Positions 25,939 through 37,748 of a DNA stretch of 64,000 nucleotides are shown here, piece after piece (the stretch's first letter is position 1; each line of letters opens with the position of its first letter). The position numbers and the translations under genes are program-made. Below the pieces are notes generated by a model. That model saw nothing but the letters and a program-made list of their open reading frames with translations. It did no database searches and was not told the DNA's origin. Source of the stretch: Xanthomonas vesicatoria ATCC 35937 (GTDB taxonomy: Bacteria; Pseudomonadota; Gammaproteobacteria; Xanthomonadales; Xanthomonadaceae); the NCBI RefSeq assembly GCF_001908725.1, contig NZ_CP018725.1, positions 4,650,001-4,714,000 on the forward strand. The letters are read 5' to 3'.

Positions 25939-26541
25939 TTAGCCGCGCTCCAACGAAGAGGTTTCTCCGGCCAACTGCGGCGACAACCAGCAATGTGACC
26001 CCAACGCAGCGAATCCGACGCCGGCAAAGCGCTTGCGATACCAGCGCGCCGGGCGTGGTTGGAAGCCGTCGTGGTCGCCCTCGAACGCGTCTTCTTGCGC
26101 AAAGGTCTCTAAAAACGCCACGCCTGCGCACATGTCGGCCAGCCCCGGCAGGCCCTGGTTGAATTCGCGCGTGGGCACGTAGTGCAGCACGTCCGCGCAG
26201 ATCAGCAGGTCCACCGGTGCGCAGGGACGTAGCCAAGCGAAATCGCCAAAGCGGGCCGGGTGGATCTGACGGCTGCGCCCGTAGCGCTGCACCGCATACG
26301 CGCTGCTGTCGAAGCCCAGGTAGCTGAGCTTGGGCCGCAACGCCAGCAAGGGCGCGCGCCAGGCAGCTTCGCCGCAGCCGATATCCAGCACGCTGCGGAT
26401 CGGCCGCTCCAGGTAGTACTCGGCCTGGGCGATGGCCAGTGCGACCTTGCGTCGCAGCCGGGCCGGGTCGGCCAGCCCGGCATCACGGTACCAGCGGCGG
26501 AAATACTGGGCGTCGTACTGTTTTTCGTCTGACTGCTGCAT
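25939..26541 (-). CDS. class I SAM-dependent methyltransferase
   Basis: 200 residues. Motif I is clear (SVLDIGCGEAAWRAPLL), followed by LSYLGFDSSAYAVQRYG (acidic motif II), then CADVLHYVP for motif IV/V. The substrate is unknown. ATG 26541 was chosen (MQQSDEKQYDAQYFRRWY). ATG 26589 is possible but would run close to the divergent hemJ-like gene. The C-terminus is short after the fold. Confidence 0.82.
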   Translation of the reverse strand: MQQSDEKQYDAQYFRRWYRDAGLADPARLRRKVALAIAQAEYYLERPIRSVLDIGCGEAAWRAPLLALRPKLSYLGFDSSAYAVQRYGRSRQIHPARFGDFAWLRPCAPVDLLICADVLHYVPTREFNQGLPGLADMCAGVAFLETFAQEDAFEGDHDGFQPRPARWYRKRFAGVGFAALGSHCWLSPQLAGETSSLERG

Positions 26542-26615
26542 GGGGCTCAGCTGCTTTCGCGTGCGCGGATAGGTGAAAATGCGGGCCATCCTACGCGAGC
26601 CAGTGGAGCCAGCCC

Positions 26616-27062
26616 ATGACCCTGTATTTGTGGATCAAGACCTTCCATCTGTTATTCGTGATCGCCTGGATGGCGGCGGTGTTCTACCTGCCGCGCATTC
26701 TGGTCAATATCGCCGAAGCCGGCAGCGAGCCTGCGGTACGTGCACGGCTGGTGCTGATGGGCCGTCGGCTCTACAAGTTTGGCCACAGCATGCTCGGCCT
26801 TGCGCTGCTGCTGGGCGCAGTGCTGTGGCAAGGCTACCGGGTGATACCCGATTTCCCGACCATGGTGACCGGCGGTTGGCTGCACGCCAAGCTGTTCGCG
26901 GTGGCGCTGATCCTGGCGCACTACATCGTGGCCGGGCGCTGGTTGAAGGGAGTGGACCAGGACCGCGCAGTCCCTAGCGGGCGAGCGTTGCGCTTGTTCA
27001 ACGAGGTGCCGGTGATTCTGCTGGTTGGCGTGATCTGGCTGGTGCTGGCCAAGCCTTTTTAA
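26616..27062 (+). CDS. HemJ-like / CopD-family membrane protein
   Basis: 148 residues with four membrane helices. It matches the HemJ (UPF0093) layout: a first helix with WIKTFHLLFVIAWMAAVFYL (conserved His10), MGRRLYKFGH, then GWLHAKLFAVALILAHYIVAG with the conserved His-Ala-Lys, and the ending FNEVPVILLVGVIWLVLAKP. HemJ oxidises protoporphyrinogen IX to protoporphyrin IX in haem synthesis. Automatic annotation often calls these CopD family proteins. The assignment rests on conserved positions. Confidence 0.72.
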   Translation: MTLYLWIKTFHLLFVIAWMAAVFYLPRILVNIAEAGSEPAVRARLVLMGRRLYKFGHSMLGLALLLGAVLWQGYRVIPDFPTMVTGGWLHAKLFAVALILAHYIVAGRWLKGVDQDRAVPSGRALRLFNEVPVILLVGVIWLVLAKPF

Positions 27063-27227
27063 GCTGCGATGCGGGTAGCGCGGTTTAAAGCAGCCGACAA
27101 GCCATGGCGAGCCGTCATCGGGTGGATCTGCACGGCGCGCCCAGGCCCGAAGCGCGCGTGGCATTTGCCGATCCAGGCATGGCGGTGCAGGAGGGTTGAT
27201 CGTCGCTCGCAGCGTCGCCTTGCAGCC

Positions 27228-27983
27228 TCAGGCGATCGAACTCAACTCGCTCAGACCCTTGCGTGCCTGGTCGATCCAGCTGCGTTGCTCGCGCTGGTAA
27301 TGCTTGGGCGAGGCGGCGGCGCGGCGCACCACCTGGTCGTACATGGCCTTGGCGTCCTCCGGGCGCGCCGCGCGTTGCAATAACTGCGCATAGCGCACGC
27401 GTGCTTCTTCGCCCGGGTAGCCCTGCACCAGCGTCTCGTATTCGTGCAGCGCTTCGTCGATAGTCCCGCTGCTTTCCACCGCGCGTGCGTATAGCAGATG
27501 CCCGTCATGCGAGCGGAAGGTGGGGTTTGCGGCGATCAAGGCATCCAGGGTCTGGCGTGCTTGCGCGGCATTGCCAAGTCCGAATTGCGCTTGCGCCAGC
27601 CCCAGCATCAAGTCCGGGTCGTCGCGATACAAGCCGCGCAAGGCGCCTTCGTACACGTCGGCGGCCTGCGCATAGTTGCCCTGGCTGAGCAGCGTGCGGG
27701 CCAGCTGGCGGCGGTTTTCCGGGGTGTCGGAAACGTCCAGTTTACGTGCGGCATCGCGCTGCTCGCGTTGCGGGTCCAGCTTGCGTCGCACACGCTGCAA
27801 GCTGCGGCGCGCGGTCGGGTCGTTACGCATGTCCGGAATGACCGCGACAACCGCGTAGATCAACACTGCCAGATACGAAAACGTCAGCAGGATGAGGATC
27901 CAGTACAGCGGGCGGCCGCTGCGCACCACATGCACGCAGCAGGCGATTTGCAACACGATCGACAGAAGAATGAGTGGGCTCAT
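27228..27983 (-). CDS. tetratricopeptide-repeat protein with N-terminal membrane segments
   Basis: 251 residues. Two N-terminal membrane helices (LILLSIVLQIACCVHVV and YWILILLTFSYLAVLIYAVVAV) are followed by TPR-like helical pairs (RQLARTLLSQGNYAQAADVY; DLMLGLAQAQFGLGNAAQAR; LYARAVESSGTIDEALHEY; RYAQLLQRAARPEDAKAMY). It is probably an inner-membrane scaffold with cytoplasmic TPRs. The start at 27983 places the first helix directly. It lies 64 bases after accA on the same strand and might be its distal operon partner. Confidence 0.8.
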   Translation of the reverse strand: MSPLILLSIVLQIACCVHVVRSGRPLYWILILLTFSYLAVLIYAVVAVIPDMRNDPTARRSLQRVRRKLDPQREQRDAARKLDVSDTPENRRQLARTLLSQGNYAQAADVYEGALRGLYRDDPDLMLGLAQAQFGLGNAAQARQTLDALIAANPTFRSHDGHLLYARAVESSGTIDEALHEYETLVQGYPGEEARVRYAQLLQRAARPEDAKAMYDQVVRRAAASPKHYQREQRSWIDQARKGLSELSSIA

Positions 27984-28047
27984 GCCGGTAGGAGTCCTTG
28001 TCCCTGGTGCAAGTTCCTCAGGGCTCCGCGGGGCGGAGCCGCAGGAT

Positions 28048-29007
28048 TCAGTTTCCTTCGTAGGCGCCGTAGCTGCGCAGACGCTCATAACGGCGCTGTA
28101 GCAGGCCTTCGACCGGCAGCTTTTCCAGTGCTTCCAGCTCGTTGAGTAACACGGCCTTGAGGCGCTTGCCCATCTGCTCGGGATTGCGATGCGCGCCGCC
28201 GGTGGGTTCGCGGATGACCTTGTCGACCAGGCCCAGGCCCTTCAAGCGCTTGGCGGTGAGGCCGAGCTGTTCGGCGGCGTCCTTGGCCTTGGCCGCGTCC
28301 TTCCACAGGATCGAGGCGCAGCCTTCGGGCGAAATCACCGAATAGGTGCCGTATTCGAGCATCAGGGTACGGTCGCCGACCCCAATGGCCAGCGCGCCGC
28401 CGGAGCCGCCTTCGCCGATCACGGTGCAGATCACCGGGATCTTGAGTTCAGCCATTTCCAGCAGGTTGCGCGCGATGGCCTCGGACTGGCCGCGCTCCTC
28501 GGCACCGATGCCCGGGTATGCGCCGGGGGTGTCGATGAAGGTCAGCAGCGGCAGGCGGAACCGTTCGGCCAGCTTCATCAGGCGCAGCGCCTTGCGGTAG
28601 CCCTCCGGGCGCGGCATGCCGAAGTTGCGCGCCACCTTGGTCTTGGTGTCGCGGCCCTTCTGGTGTCCGATGATGACCACCGGGCGGCCGTCGATACGGC
28701 CCAGGCCGCCGACAATGGCCTTGTCATCAGCATAGGCGCGGTCGCCGGCCAGCTCCTGGAATTCGTCGCAGATGGTGTTGATGTAGTCCAGCGTGTACGG
28801 GCGCTGCGGGTGGCGCGCCAGCTGAGAGATCTGCCACGACGACAGGTCGCGGAAGATCTGCGCGGTGCGCACGCGTGCCTTGTCGCGCAGCGCCCGCACC
28901 TCGGTCTCCACGTTGACTGCAGGGCCGGTACTGGCGTTGCGCAGTTCCTGGATCTTGGCTTCCAGATCGGCGATGGGTTGCTCGAAGTCGAGGTAGTTAG
29001 GATTCAT
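28048..29007 (-). CDS. accA: acetyl-CoA carboxylase carboxyltransferase subunit alpha
   Basis: 319 residues, exact family size. With AccD it transfers the carboxyl group from biotin to acetyl-CoA, the first step of fatty-acid synthesis. Visible landmarks are the N-terminal [55 protein letters not shown] and [20 protein letters not shown]. It follows dnaE, as in E. coli, but a repeat-bearing 157-base gap separates them. Confidence 0.98.
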   Translation of the reverse strand: MNPNYLDFEQPIADLEAKIQELRNASTGPAVNVETEVRALRDKARVRTAQIFRDLSSWQISQLARHPQRPYTLDYINTICDEFQELAGDRAYADDKAIVGGLGRIDGRPVVIIGHQKGRDTKTKVARNFGMPRPEGYRKALRLMKLAERFRLPLLTFIDTPGAYPGIGAEERGQSEAIARNLLEMAELKIPVICTVIGEGGSGGALAIGVGDRTLMLEYGTYSVISPEGCASILWKDAAKAKDAAEQLGLTAKRLKGLGLVDKVIREPTGGAHRNPEQMGKRLKAVLLNELEALEKLPVEGLLQRRYERLRSYGAYEGN

Positions 29008-29083
29008 GCAATGGCGTCGTCAACGTAAGGCGGGGAGTGTAGCTGAAGCGGTGTGGCTGGCCCGTACGGGGGCGTTGGGAGCG

Positions 29084-29164
29084 GAATCGGGAATGGAGAA
29101 TCGGGAATCAGAGCAAAGTATCCGACCGCCTCGCTTTTGCGATTCCCCATTCCCAATTTCCGAT

Positions 29165-29166
<2 letters not shown>
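29084..29166. repeat. inverted pair of repeat units between dnaE and accA
   Basis: A G-rich unit at 29084-29110 (gaatcgggaatggagaatcg) faces a C-rich unit at 29140-29166 (cgattccccattcccaattt), separated by 29 bases. A transcript through it would fold into a long hairpin. The right unit touches the dnaE stop codon. Confidence 0.8.
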
Positions 29167-32752
<3,586 letters not shown>

Positions 32753-33037
32753 GCGAGACCGGAATAATGCGCGGTCAGGGTAGCGAGCGTGGTCGGGTCG
32801 AACAAGGCTTGACAGGACCGACGCAGGGCGGCGTCCAGCTGCCACGGGCGCTGGGCAGTGCGGCCGATTCAGGCGCTGGCTAGTTGCGCGCAGTCCAGCG
32901 GGGGCGATTGCGCGGATTGGCGGCCGTGCGGGTCTCGCGTGCGGGACCGGATGCTCGACGCCTCGGCCGCACCGCCTGCATGCGCGCGACTGAAGGACTG
33001 GCGCCCATGCCGGGCCAGCCAGCTGGAGGGCGGTCGA

Positions 33038-33763
33038 TCAGTCGGCCAGCAGCAGGTCATCGGTCGAGGCCACGCAGGACACGTCCCACGGCGATTGCGA
33101 CGCCTCGATGCCCAATGCACGCCGCACAGGGGCGAAGCTGCGGCGATGCTGCGGGCACGGCCCATGGCTGCGCAGCGCAGCCAGATGCACTGGCGTGGCA
33201 TAGCCTTTGTGTTGGTCAAAGCGGTATTCGGGGTGCTGCGCGTGCAGCTCATGCATCAGACGGTCGCGAGTAACCTTGGCCACGATCGAGGCGGCCATGA
33301 TGGAGCGGTCCAGCGCATCGCCGCCGATCAGTGCTTCGGCCGGGCAGGGTAGCCCTTTGGGCACACGGTTGCCGTCGATGCGCGCAAACCCGGCAACGTG
33401 CGCCACGCCTTCCACCGCGCGCCGCATACCCAGCATGGTGGCCTGATAGATATTGATGCGGTCGATCTCTTCGCTGGCGATCAACACCACCGACCACGCC
33501 AGCGCCCGGTCGACGATCCGCGCATACAACTGCTCGCGGCGCTCGGCAGTCAGTTGCTTGGAATCGTCTAGCCCGTTGATGCGCGGCTTGCTCGGGTCGA
33601 ATACCACCGCTGCCACCGCCACCGGCCCGGCGAGCGGCCCACGGCCGGCTTCGTCGACACCGGCGACCAAACGGGAATCGGGAATCGGGATTGGGGAATC
33701 GTGGAAGAGCGTGTCCTGCGTCGCCTGACCGACGATCGCACCATGGGAGCCTGAGCGCTTCAT
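33038..33763 (-). CDS. rnhB: ribonuclease HII
   Basis: 241 residues. It removes ribonucleotides from DNA. Catalytic acids lie in [29 protein letters not shown] and [12 protein letters not shown]. The start ATG 33763 overlaps the lpxB stop by four bases. This gives a 32-residue N-terminal extension compared with the usual protein, which begins just before the AGVDEAGRG motif. Part of that extension ([11 protein letters not shown]) is encoded by a dispersed repeat unit. A TTG immediately before the motif would give the short form but lacks a ribosome-binding site. Confidence 0.95.
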   Translation of the reverse strand: MKRSGSHGAIVGQATQDTLFHDSPIPIPDSRLVAGVDEAGRGPLAGPVAVAAVVFDPSKPRINGLDDSKQLTAERREQLYARIVDRALAWSVVLIASEEIDRINIYQATMLGMRRAVEGVAHVAGFARIDGNRVPKGLPCPAEALIGGDALDRSIMAASIVAKVTRDRLMHELHAQHPEYRFDQHKGYATPVHLAALRSHGPCPQHRRSFAPVRRALGIEASQSPWDVSCVASTDDLLLAD

Positions 33764-33807
33764 GGCCCGGCTCCTGCCGATCCCCGATTCCCGGTTCCCG
33801 ATTCCGG
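33672..33807. repeat. inverted repeat pair straddling the lpxB-rnhB junction
   Basis: A G-rich unit at 33672-33701 lies inside the rnhB N-terminal coding region. The facing C-rich unit at 33779-33807 lies inside the lpxB C-terminal coding region. Both units are read as protein (DSPIPIPDS in Rnh[13 protein letters not shown] in LpxB). Confidence 0.8.
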
Positions 33808-35064
33808 CTGCGTCAGCAGCTCCGCTACCGCATCGGCCGCGCGTGCCGATGCGTCGCGGCGCAGTTCGGCGTGCAGGGCGAGATAACGCGGTTGCAGCGC
33901 AGCGACCTTGTCCGGGTGCTTGAACCAGTCCAGCAGTGCCACGCATAGCCGCTCCGGGGTGCAGTCGTCCTGCATCAGCTCGGGGGCGAGGTCGTCGTTG
34001 GCCAGGATGTTGGGCAGCGCGTAGCGGTTGACCTTGAGCAGGCCCAGCGTCTTGACAATGCGGTAGGTGAGCGGGGCGACCTTGTAGCCGACCACCATCG
34101 GCCGCTTGACCAGCATCGCTTCCAGCGTGGCGGTACCCGACGCCAGCAGCACCACGTCGGCGGCCAGCATGGCGGTGCGTGCCTGGCCGTCGAGCAGATG
34201 CGAGCGCAGCACCGGCAGCGAACTGCGCGACAGCTGTTCGGCCAGCAGTTGTTTGCAGCCCGGGTTGGCGGCCGGCACCAGTACATGCAGGTTGGGCAGG
34301 TGCTCGGAGACCAGCCAGGCGGCCTGGAAGAAGGTGTCGCCAAGCCGGCTGATCTCGCCATGCCGGCTGCCCGGCAGCACCGCCAGCACGGTGCTGGATG
34401 CGGAAATTCCCAATCGAGCGCGAGCCGTCTCGCGGTCGGCCTGGTAGGCGATGTCGTCGGCCATTGGGTGGCCGACGAAGCGCGCATCCACGCCGTGCTT
34501 GGCGTAGATCGGCGGCTCCATCGGGAACAGGCACAGCACCAGGTCGGCGCTGGCGCCGATTTTTTCGGCACGTTTCTCGCGCCATGCCCACACCGACGGG
34601 CTCACGTAGTGCACGGTGCGAATGCCGCGCTGCTTGAGCCAGCGCTCGACCGGTAGATTGAAATCCGGCGCATCAATGCCGATGAACACATCCGGCTTCC
34701 ACGCCAGCACGCGCTCGCGGAAGGCGCGACGCAACTTGAGCAGGCGCGGCAGATGGCGCAACACTTCGGTCAGCCCCATTACCGCCAACTCGCTGGCATC
34801 GAACCAGGTCTGGCAACCGGCGCCGCGCATCGCATCGCCGCCGATGCCGACAAATTCCGCAGTCGGATAGCGCAGCCGCAATTGTGCGATCAGCCCCGCG
34901 CCCAGGATGTCGCCGGAAGCTTCGCCGGCGATCAGGGCAATACGCACAGGGCGGTGATTGGGGATTGGGAATTGGGGATTGGCAAAGGCGGCGTGCGCGA
35001 CGTCGTCCGACGTGGCGGCAACACTCTTCATCTCCAATCCCGACTCCCGAATCCCGGCCGTCAT
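33760..35064 (-). CDS. lpxB: lipid-A-disaccharide synthase
   Basis: 434 residues, about 50 longer than E. coli LpxB. It joins UDP-2,3-diacylglucosamine and lipid X to make the lipid A disaccharide at the inner membrane. The conserved fold starts at residue 41 ([19 protein letters not shown]), with [29 protein letters not shown] and LPGSRHGEI. The preceding 40 residues and the last ~15 are encoded largely by repeat units. Start ATG 35064 overlaps the lpxA stop (ATGA). An ATG 33 bases downstream or the GTG at residue 40 are alternatives. Confidence 0.95.
   Translation of the reverse strand: MTAGIRESGLEMKSVAATSDDVAHAAFANPQFPIPNHRPVRIALIAGEASGDILGAGLIAQLRLRYPTAEFVGIGGDAMRGAGCQTWFDASELAVMGLTEVLRHLPRLLKLRRAFRERVLAWKPDVFIGIDAPDFNLPVERWLKQRGIRTVHYVSPSVWAWREKRAEKIGASADLVLCLFPMEPPIYAKHGVDARFVGHPMADDIAYQADRETARARLGISASSTVLAVLPGSRHGEISRLGDTFFQAAWLVSEHLPNLHVLVPAANPGCKQLLAEQLSRSSLPVLRSHLLDGQARTAMLAADVVLLASGTATLEAMLVKRPMVVGYKVAPLTYRIVKTLGLLKVNRYALPNILANDDLAPELMQDDCTPERLCVALLDWFKHPDKVAALQPRYLALHAELRRDASARAADAVAELLTQPESGTGNRGSAGAGP
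34955..35057. repeat. inverted repeat pair inside the lpxB N-terminal coding region
   Basis: A G-rich unit at 34955-34982 (gattggggattgggaattgg) faces a C-rich unit at 35033-35057 (tccaatcccgactcccgaat), 50 bases apart. Read on the minus strand they encode NPQFPIPN and GIRESGLE in the LpxB extension. Confidence 0.8.
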
Positions 35065-35852
35065 CGCAACAACGGCCTTTCTGCCGCTTCGATGAACTCG
35101 AGCATGCCGCGAACGTCTTCGCTGTCCTTGGCTTGTTCGGCCAGCTGCGCCTTGGCGTCGGCCAGCGGCAGGCCCGCAACGTACAGCGTGCGATAAGCGC
35201 GTTTGATTGCGGTAATGCGCTCGGCATCGAAGCCGCGGCGCTTGAGCCCTTCGCTGTTGATGCCGCGCGGGCGGCCCAGCGATTCGCTGCCCACCATGGT
35301 GAACGGCGGCACGTCGCCATTGGTCAGCGCGCCCATGCCCAGGAAAGCGTGCGCGCCGATGCGGCAGAACTGATGCGCGCCGGCAAAGCCGCTGATGATC
35401 ACGTAGTCGCCCACGGTGACGTGGCCGGCCAGCGTGGTGTTATTGGAAAACACGCAATGGTTGCCGACATGGCAGTCGTGCGCCACATGGGTGTAGGCCA
35501 GCATCCAGTTGTCGTTGCCGACCACTGTGATTCCGCCGCCGCCGCCGGTGCCGCGATTGATGGTGACGAATTCACGGATCACGTTGTCGTCGCCGATCAC
35601 CAGTTCGGTGCGCTCGCCGGCGTACTTTTTGTCCTGCGGTTCGCCGCCGATCGCCGCATGCCCGATGAAGCGGTTGTTGCGGCCGATCCGGGTTGGTCCG
35701 TGGATCGAGCAATGCGGCCCCACCTCGGTGCCGGCGCCGATCTCCACGTCGGCGCCGATCAGGCAGAACGCACCAACGCGTACATCGTCTGCCAGTCGCG
35801 CCGCGGGATCGATGACAGCGGTGGGATGAATCAAGGGTGCCTGATCACGCAT
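35061..35852 (-). CDS. lpxA: UDP-N-acetylglucosamine acyltransferase
   Basis: 263 residues, normal size. It performs the first step of lipid A synthesis, transferring a 3-hydroxyacyl chain from ACP. The left-handed beta-helix hexapeptide pattern begins [20 protein letters not shown]. The catalytic His region is visible in [19 protein letters not shown], and the C-terminal helical part begins near [13 protein letters not shown]. It is 24 bases downstream of fabZ and overlaps lpxB. Confidence 0.98.
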   Translation of the reverse strand: MRDQAPLIHPTAVIDPAARLADDVRVGAFCLIGADVEIGAGTEVGPHCSIHGPTRIGRNNRFIGHAAIGGEPQDKKYAGERTELVIGDDNVIREFVTINRGTGGGGGITVVGNDNWMLAYTHVAHDCHVGNHCVFSNNTTLAGHVTVGDYVIISGFAGAHQFCRIGAHAFLGMGALTNGDVPPFTMVGSESLGRPRGINSEGLKRRGFDAERITAIKRAYRTLYVAGLPLADAKAQLAEQAKDSEDVRGMLEFIEAAERPLLR

Positions 35853-35876
35853 CGTCTCTCACCTCCAAAAACAGGA

Positions 35877-36338
35877 TTATTCCTTGGCGCCGGCGCACAT
35901 CACTTCCGCGCTGGCCACGACTTCGCCATTGACCTTGGCCTCGCCGTAATAGCATCCCATGTTGCGGATCAGGCGCTTCATCTGCACTTCCAGGATCAGC
36001 ACATCGCCCGGCACCACCTGCTTGTTGAAGCGAGCGTTGTCGACCTTGACCATATAGAACAGTTTGGACAGCGCATCGCGGCCCAGGCCGAGCTGGGTCA
36101 TCACACCGCCGGCCTGCGCCAGCGCCTCAATGATCAGCACGCCCGGCATCACCGGCCGAGTCGGGAAGTGACCCTGGAAGAACGGCTCGTTGATGCTGAC
36201 GTTCTTCTGCCCCACGATGCGCTTGGCTTCCAGGTCCAGCTCGATGACCCGGTCGATCAGCAAAAACGGGTAGCGGTGCGGGATCAGCGTCTGGATCTGG
36301 TTGACGTCGATCGGCAGCTCGTAAACGGGGTGGCTCAT
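35877..36338 (-). CDS. fabZ: 3-hydroxyacyl-ACP dehydratase
   Basis: 153 residues. It dehydrates 3-hydroxyacyl-ACP in fatty-acid elongation. The hot-dog fold shows IPHRYPFLLIDRVIEL, the catalytic His block FFQGHFPTRPVMPGVLIIEA (with the catalytic Glu), and a C-terminal NGEVVASAEVMCAG. Start ATG 36338 overlaps the lpxD stop by four bases. It competes with LpxA for 3-hydroxyacyl-ACP, which explains the conserved clustering. Confidence 0.98.
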   Translation of the reverse strand: MSHPVYELPIDVNQIQTLIPHRYPFLLIDRVIELDLEAKRIVGQKNVSINEPFFQGHFPTRPVMPGVLIIEALAQAGGVMTQLGLGRDALSKLFYMVKVDNARFNKQVVPGDVLILEVQMKRLIRNMGCYYGEAKVNGEVVASAEVMCAGAKE

Positions 36339-37348
36339 GCGTTCTCCTTGCCCACAGCCAGGATGCGCCTTGCCAGCGCATCGAGTTGTTTGAAGCGCGC
36401 GGCATTCTTGCGCCACGTGCGGTTATCGGTGAGGGGGGTGCCGGACGAATATTCTCCCGGCTCATGGATGGAATTGCGGACCACCGACTTGCCGGTGATG
36501 ACGACCTTGTCGCAGATCTCCAGATGGCCGACCACGCCGACGTGCCCGCCGAGCAGGCAGTACCGGCCGATCTTGGCGCTGCCGGCAATGCCGGTGCAGC
36601 CGGCGATCGCGCTGTGCGCGCCAATCCGGCAGTTGTGTGCAATCTGCACCAGGTTGTCTACGCGCACGTCTTCTTCGAGCACGGTGTCTTCCAGCGCACC
36701 GCGGTCGATGCAGCTGTTGGCGCCAATCTCGCAATCGTCGCCGATCACCACACCACCCAGCTGCGGCACCTTGATCCAGTGGCCGGCGTCCATCGCAAGG
36801 CCGAAGCCATCGGCGCCGATCACTGCACCGGGATGTATCCGCACGCGCTTGCCCAGCCGCACGCGGGTGACCAGGGTGACGCGGGCGATCAACTCGCTGC
36901 CATCGTCCACCACGCAGTCTTCTCCGATGATGCTACCGGTGCCGATGATGCAGCCATCGCCTACGCGGCTGCGCGCACCGATGCTCACGAACGGCCCGAC
37001 ATGCGCGCCAGGCGATACCTGCGCGCTAGGATCGATCACCGCCAGAGGATGAATGCCTGGCTCGCGCACCGGCGCAACCTCGAACAACGCAGCGATCTTG
37101 GCGAACGCGGTGTACGGGTCTTTGGCAACCAGCACAGTGCCCTGCGCCGCCTCGGCATCGTCGGCGCGTACCACAACGACGGCAGCTTGCGTCTCGGCCA
37201 ACTGCGGCCGATAGCGCGGGTTGGACAGGAAGCTCAGATGACCCGCTCCGGCGTGCGCCAGCGTCGCCACTCCGGTGACTTCGGTTGCGGCGTCGCCAAC
37301 GACGGTCAGACCAAATTGTTCGGCAATCGCGCTGGCGGTCAAAGGCAT
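36335..37348 (-). CDS. lpxD: UDP-3-O-acylglucosamine N-acyltransferase
   Basis: 337 residues, normal size. It adds the second 3-hydroxyacyl chain in lipid A synthesis. The N-terminal uridine-binding domain (LTASAIAEQFGLTVVGDAA) is followed by a hexapeptide beta-helix (IDPSAQVSPGAHVGPFVSIG; IHPGAVIGADGFGLAMDAGH; catalytic His in VQIAHNCRIGAHSAIAG). A GTG one codon upstream is possible. It ends in a four-base overlap with fabZ. Confidence 0.98.
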   Translation of the reverse strand: MPLTASAIAEQFGLTVVGDAATEVTGVATLAHAGAGHLSFLSNPRYRPQLAETQAAVVVVRADDAEAAQGTVLVAKDPYTAFAKIAALFEVAPVREPGIHPLAVIDPSAQVSPGAHVGPFVSIGARSRVGDGCIIGTGSIIGEDCVVDDGSELIARVTLVTRVRLGKRVRIHPGAVIGADGFGLAMDAGHWIKVPQLGGVVIGDDCEIGANSCIDRGALEDTVLEEDVRVDNLVQIAHNCRIGAHSAIAGCTGIAGSAKIGRYCLLGGHVGVVGHLEICDKVVITGKSVVRNSIHEPGEYSSGTPLTDNRTWRKNAARFKQLDALARRILAVGKENA

Positions 37349-37476
37349 CACGGTGAACCTCGCATAAACAGTTGGTGGCTCGTTTTACGAAAAAAAAACG
37401 TCGCCAAGATTTGGCTAAACAGTCGAGCGTATTTCTTGCCGGGCCGCAACGATGCGGCGAGCCCAGGAACAAGCAT

Positions 37477-37671
37477 ATGAAAACTGTCCTCTCCATTTTC
37501 GGTAGCGTGATCCTGTTGGGCGCGGTTGCCAGTGCATCGGCCGATGATTTCGCGCAGCAGCGCGCCGACGCGCAGAACCTGTGGGACCAACAGGTGCAAT
37601 GCGTGACCAATTCGCCCGATTTGGGCACCACCGCCAGCTGCCTGAGCAACGTCTGGAGCAACTACTTCTAA
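37477..37671 (+). CDS. small secreted peptide
   Basis: 64 residues on the strand opposite to the surrounding operon. An N-terminal signal peptide (MKTVLSIFGSVILLGAVASA) is followed by a mature part of about 42 residues with two cysteines (QVQCVTNSPDLGTTASCLSN) and the end VWSNYF. A ribosome-binding site AGGA lies eight bases before the ATG, and a perfect terminator follows 29 bases after the stop, both supporting a real gene. Function unknown. It occupies the bamA-lpxD interval, where E. coli carries the periplasmic chaperone skp. Confidence 0.75.
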   Translation: MKTVLSIFGSVILLGAVASASADDFAQQRADAQNLWDQQVQCVTNSPDLGTTASCLSNVWSNYF

Positions 37672-37700
37672 GTCTGTTTCACACCAGGTTCTTCAAACAA

Positions 37701-37738
37701 ACAATGGCGGCCCGAGCATCCGGGCCGCCATTGTTTTG
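37701..37738. terminator. terminator between the small secreted gene and bamA
   Basis: A perfect 14-bp stem (acaatggcggcccg / cgggccgccattgt) with a six-base loop, followed by TTTT on the plus strand and TTGTTTG on the minus strand. It serves the plus-strand peptide gene and possibly the bamA transcript. Confidence 0.9.
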
Positions 37739-37748
37739 CGTGCAAATC

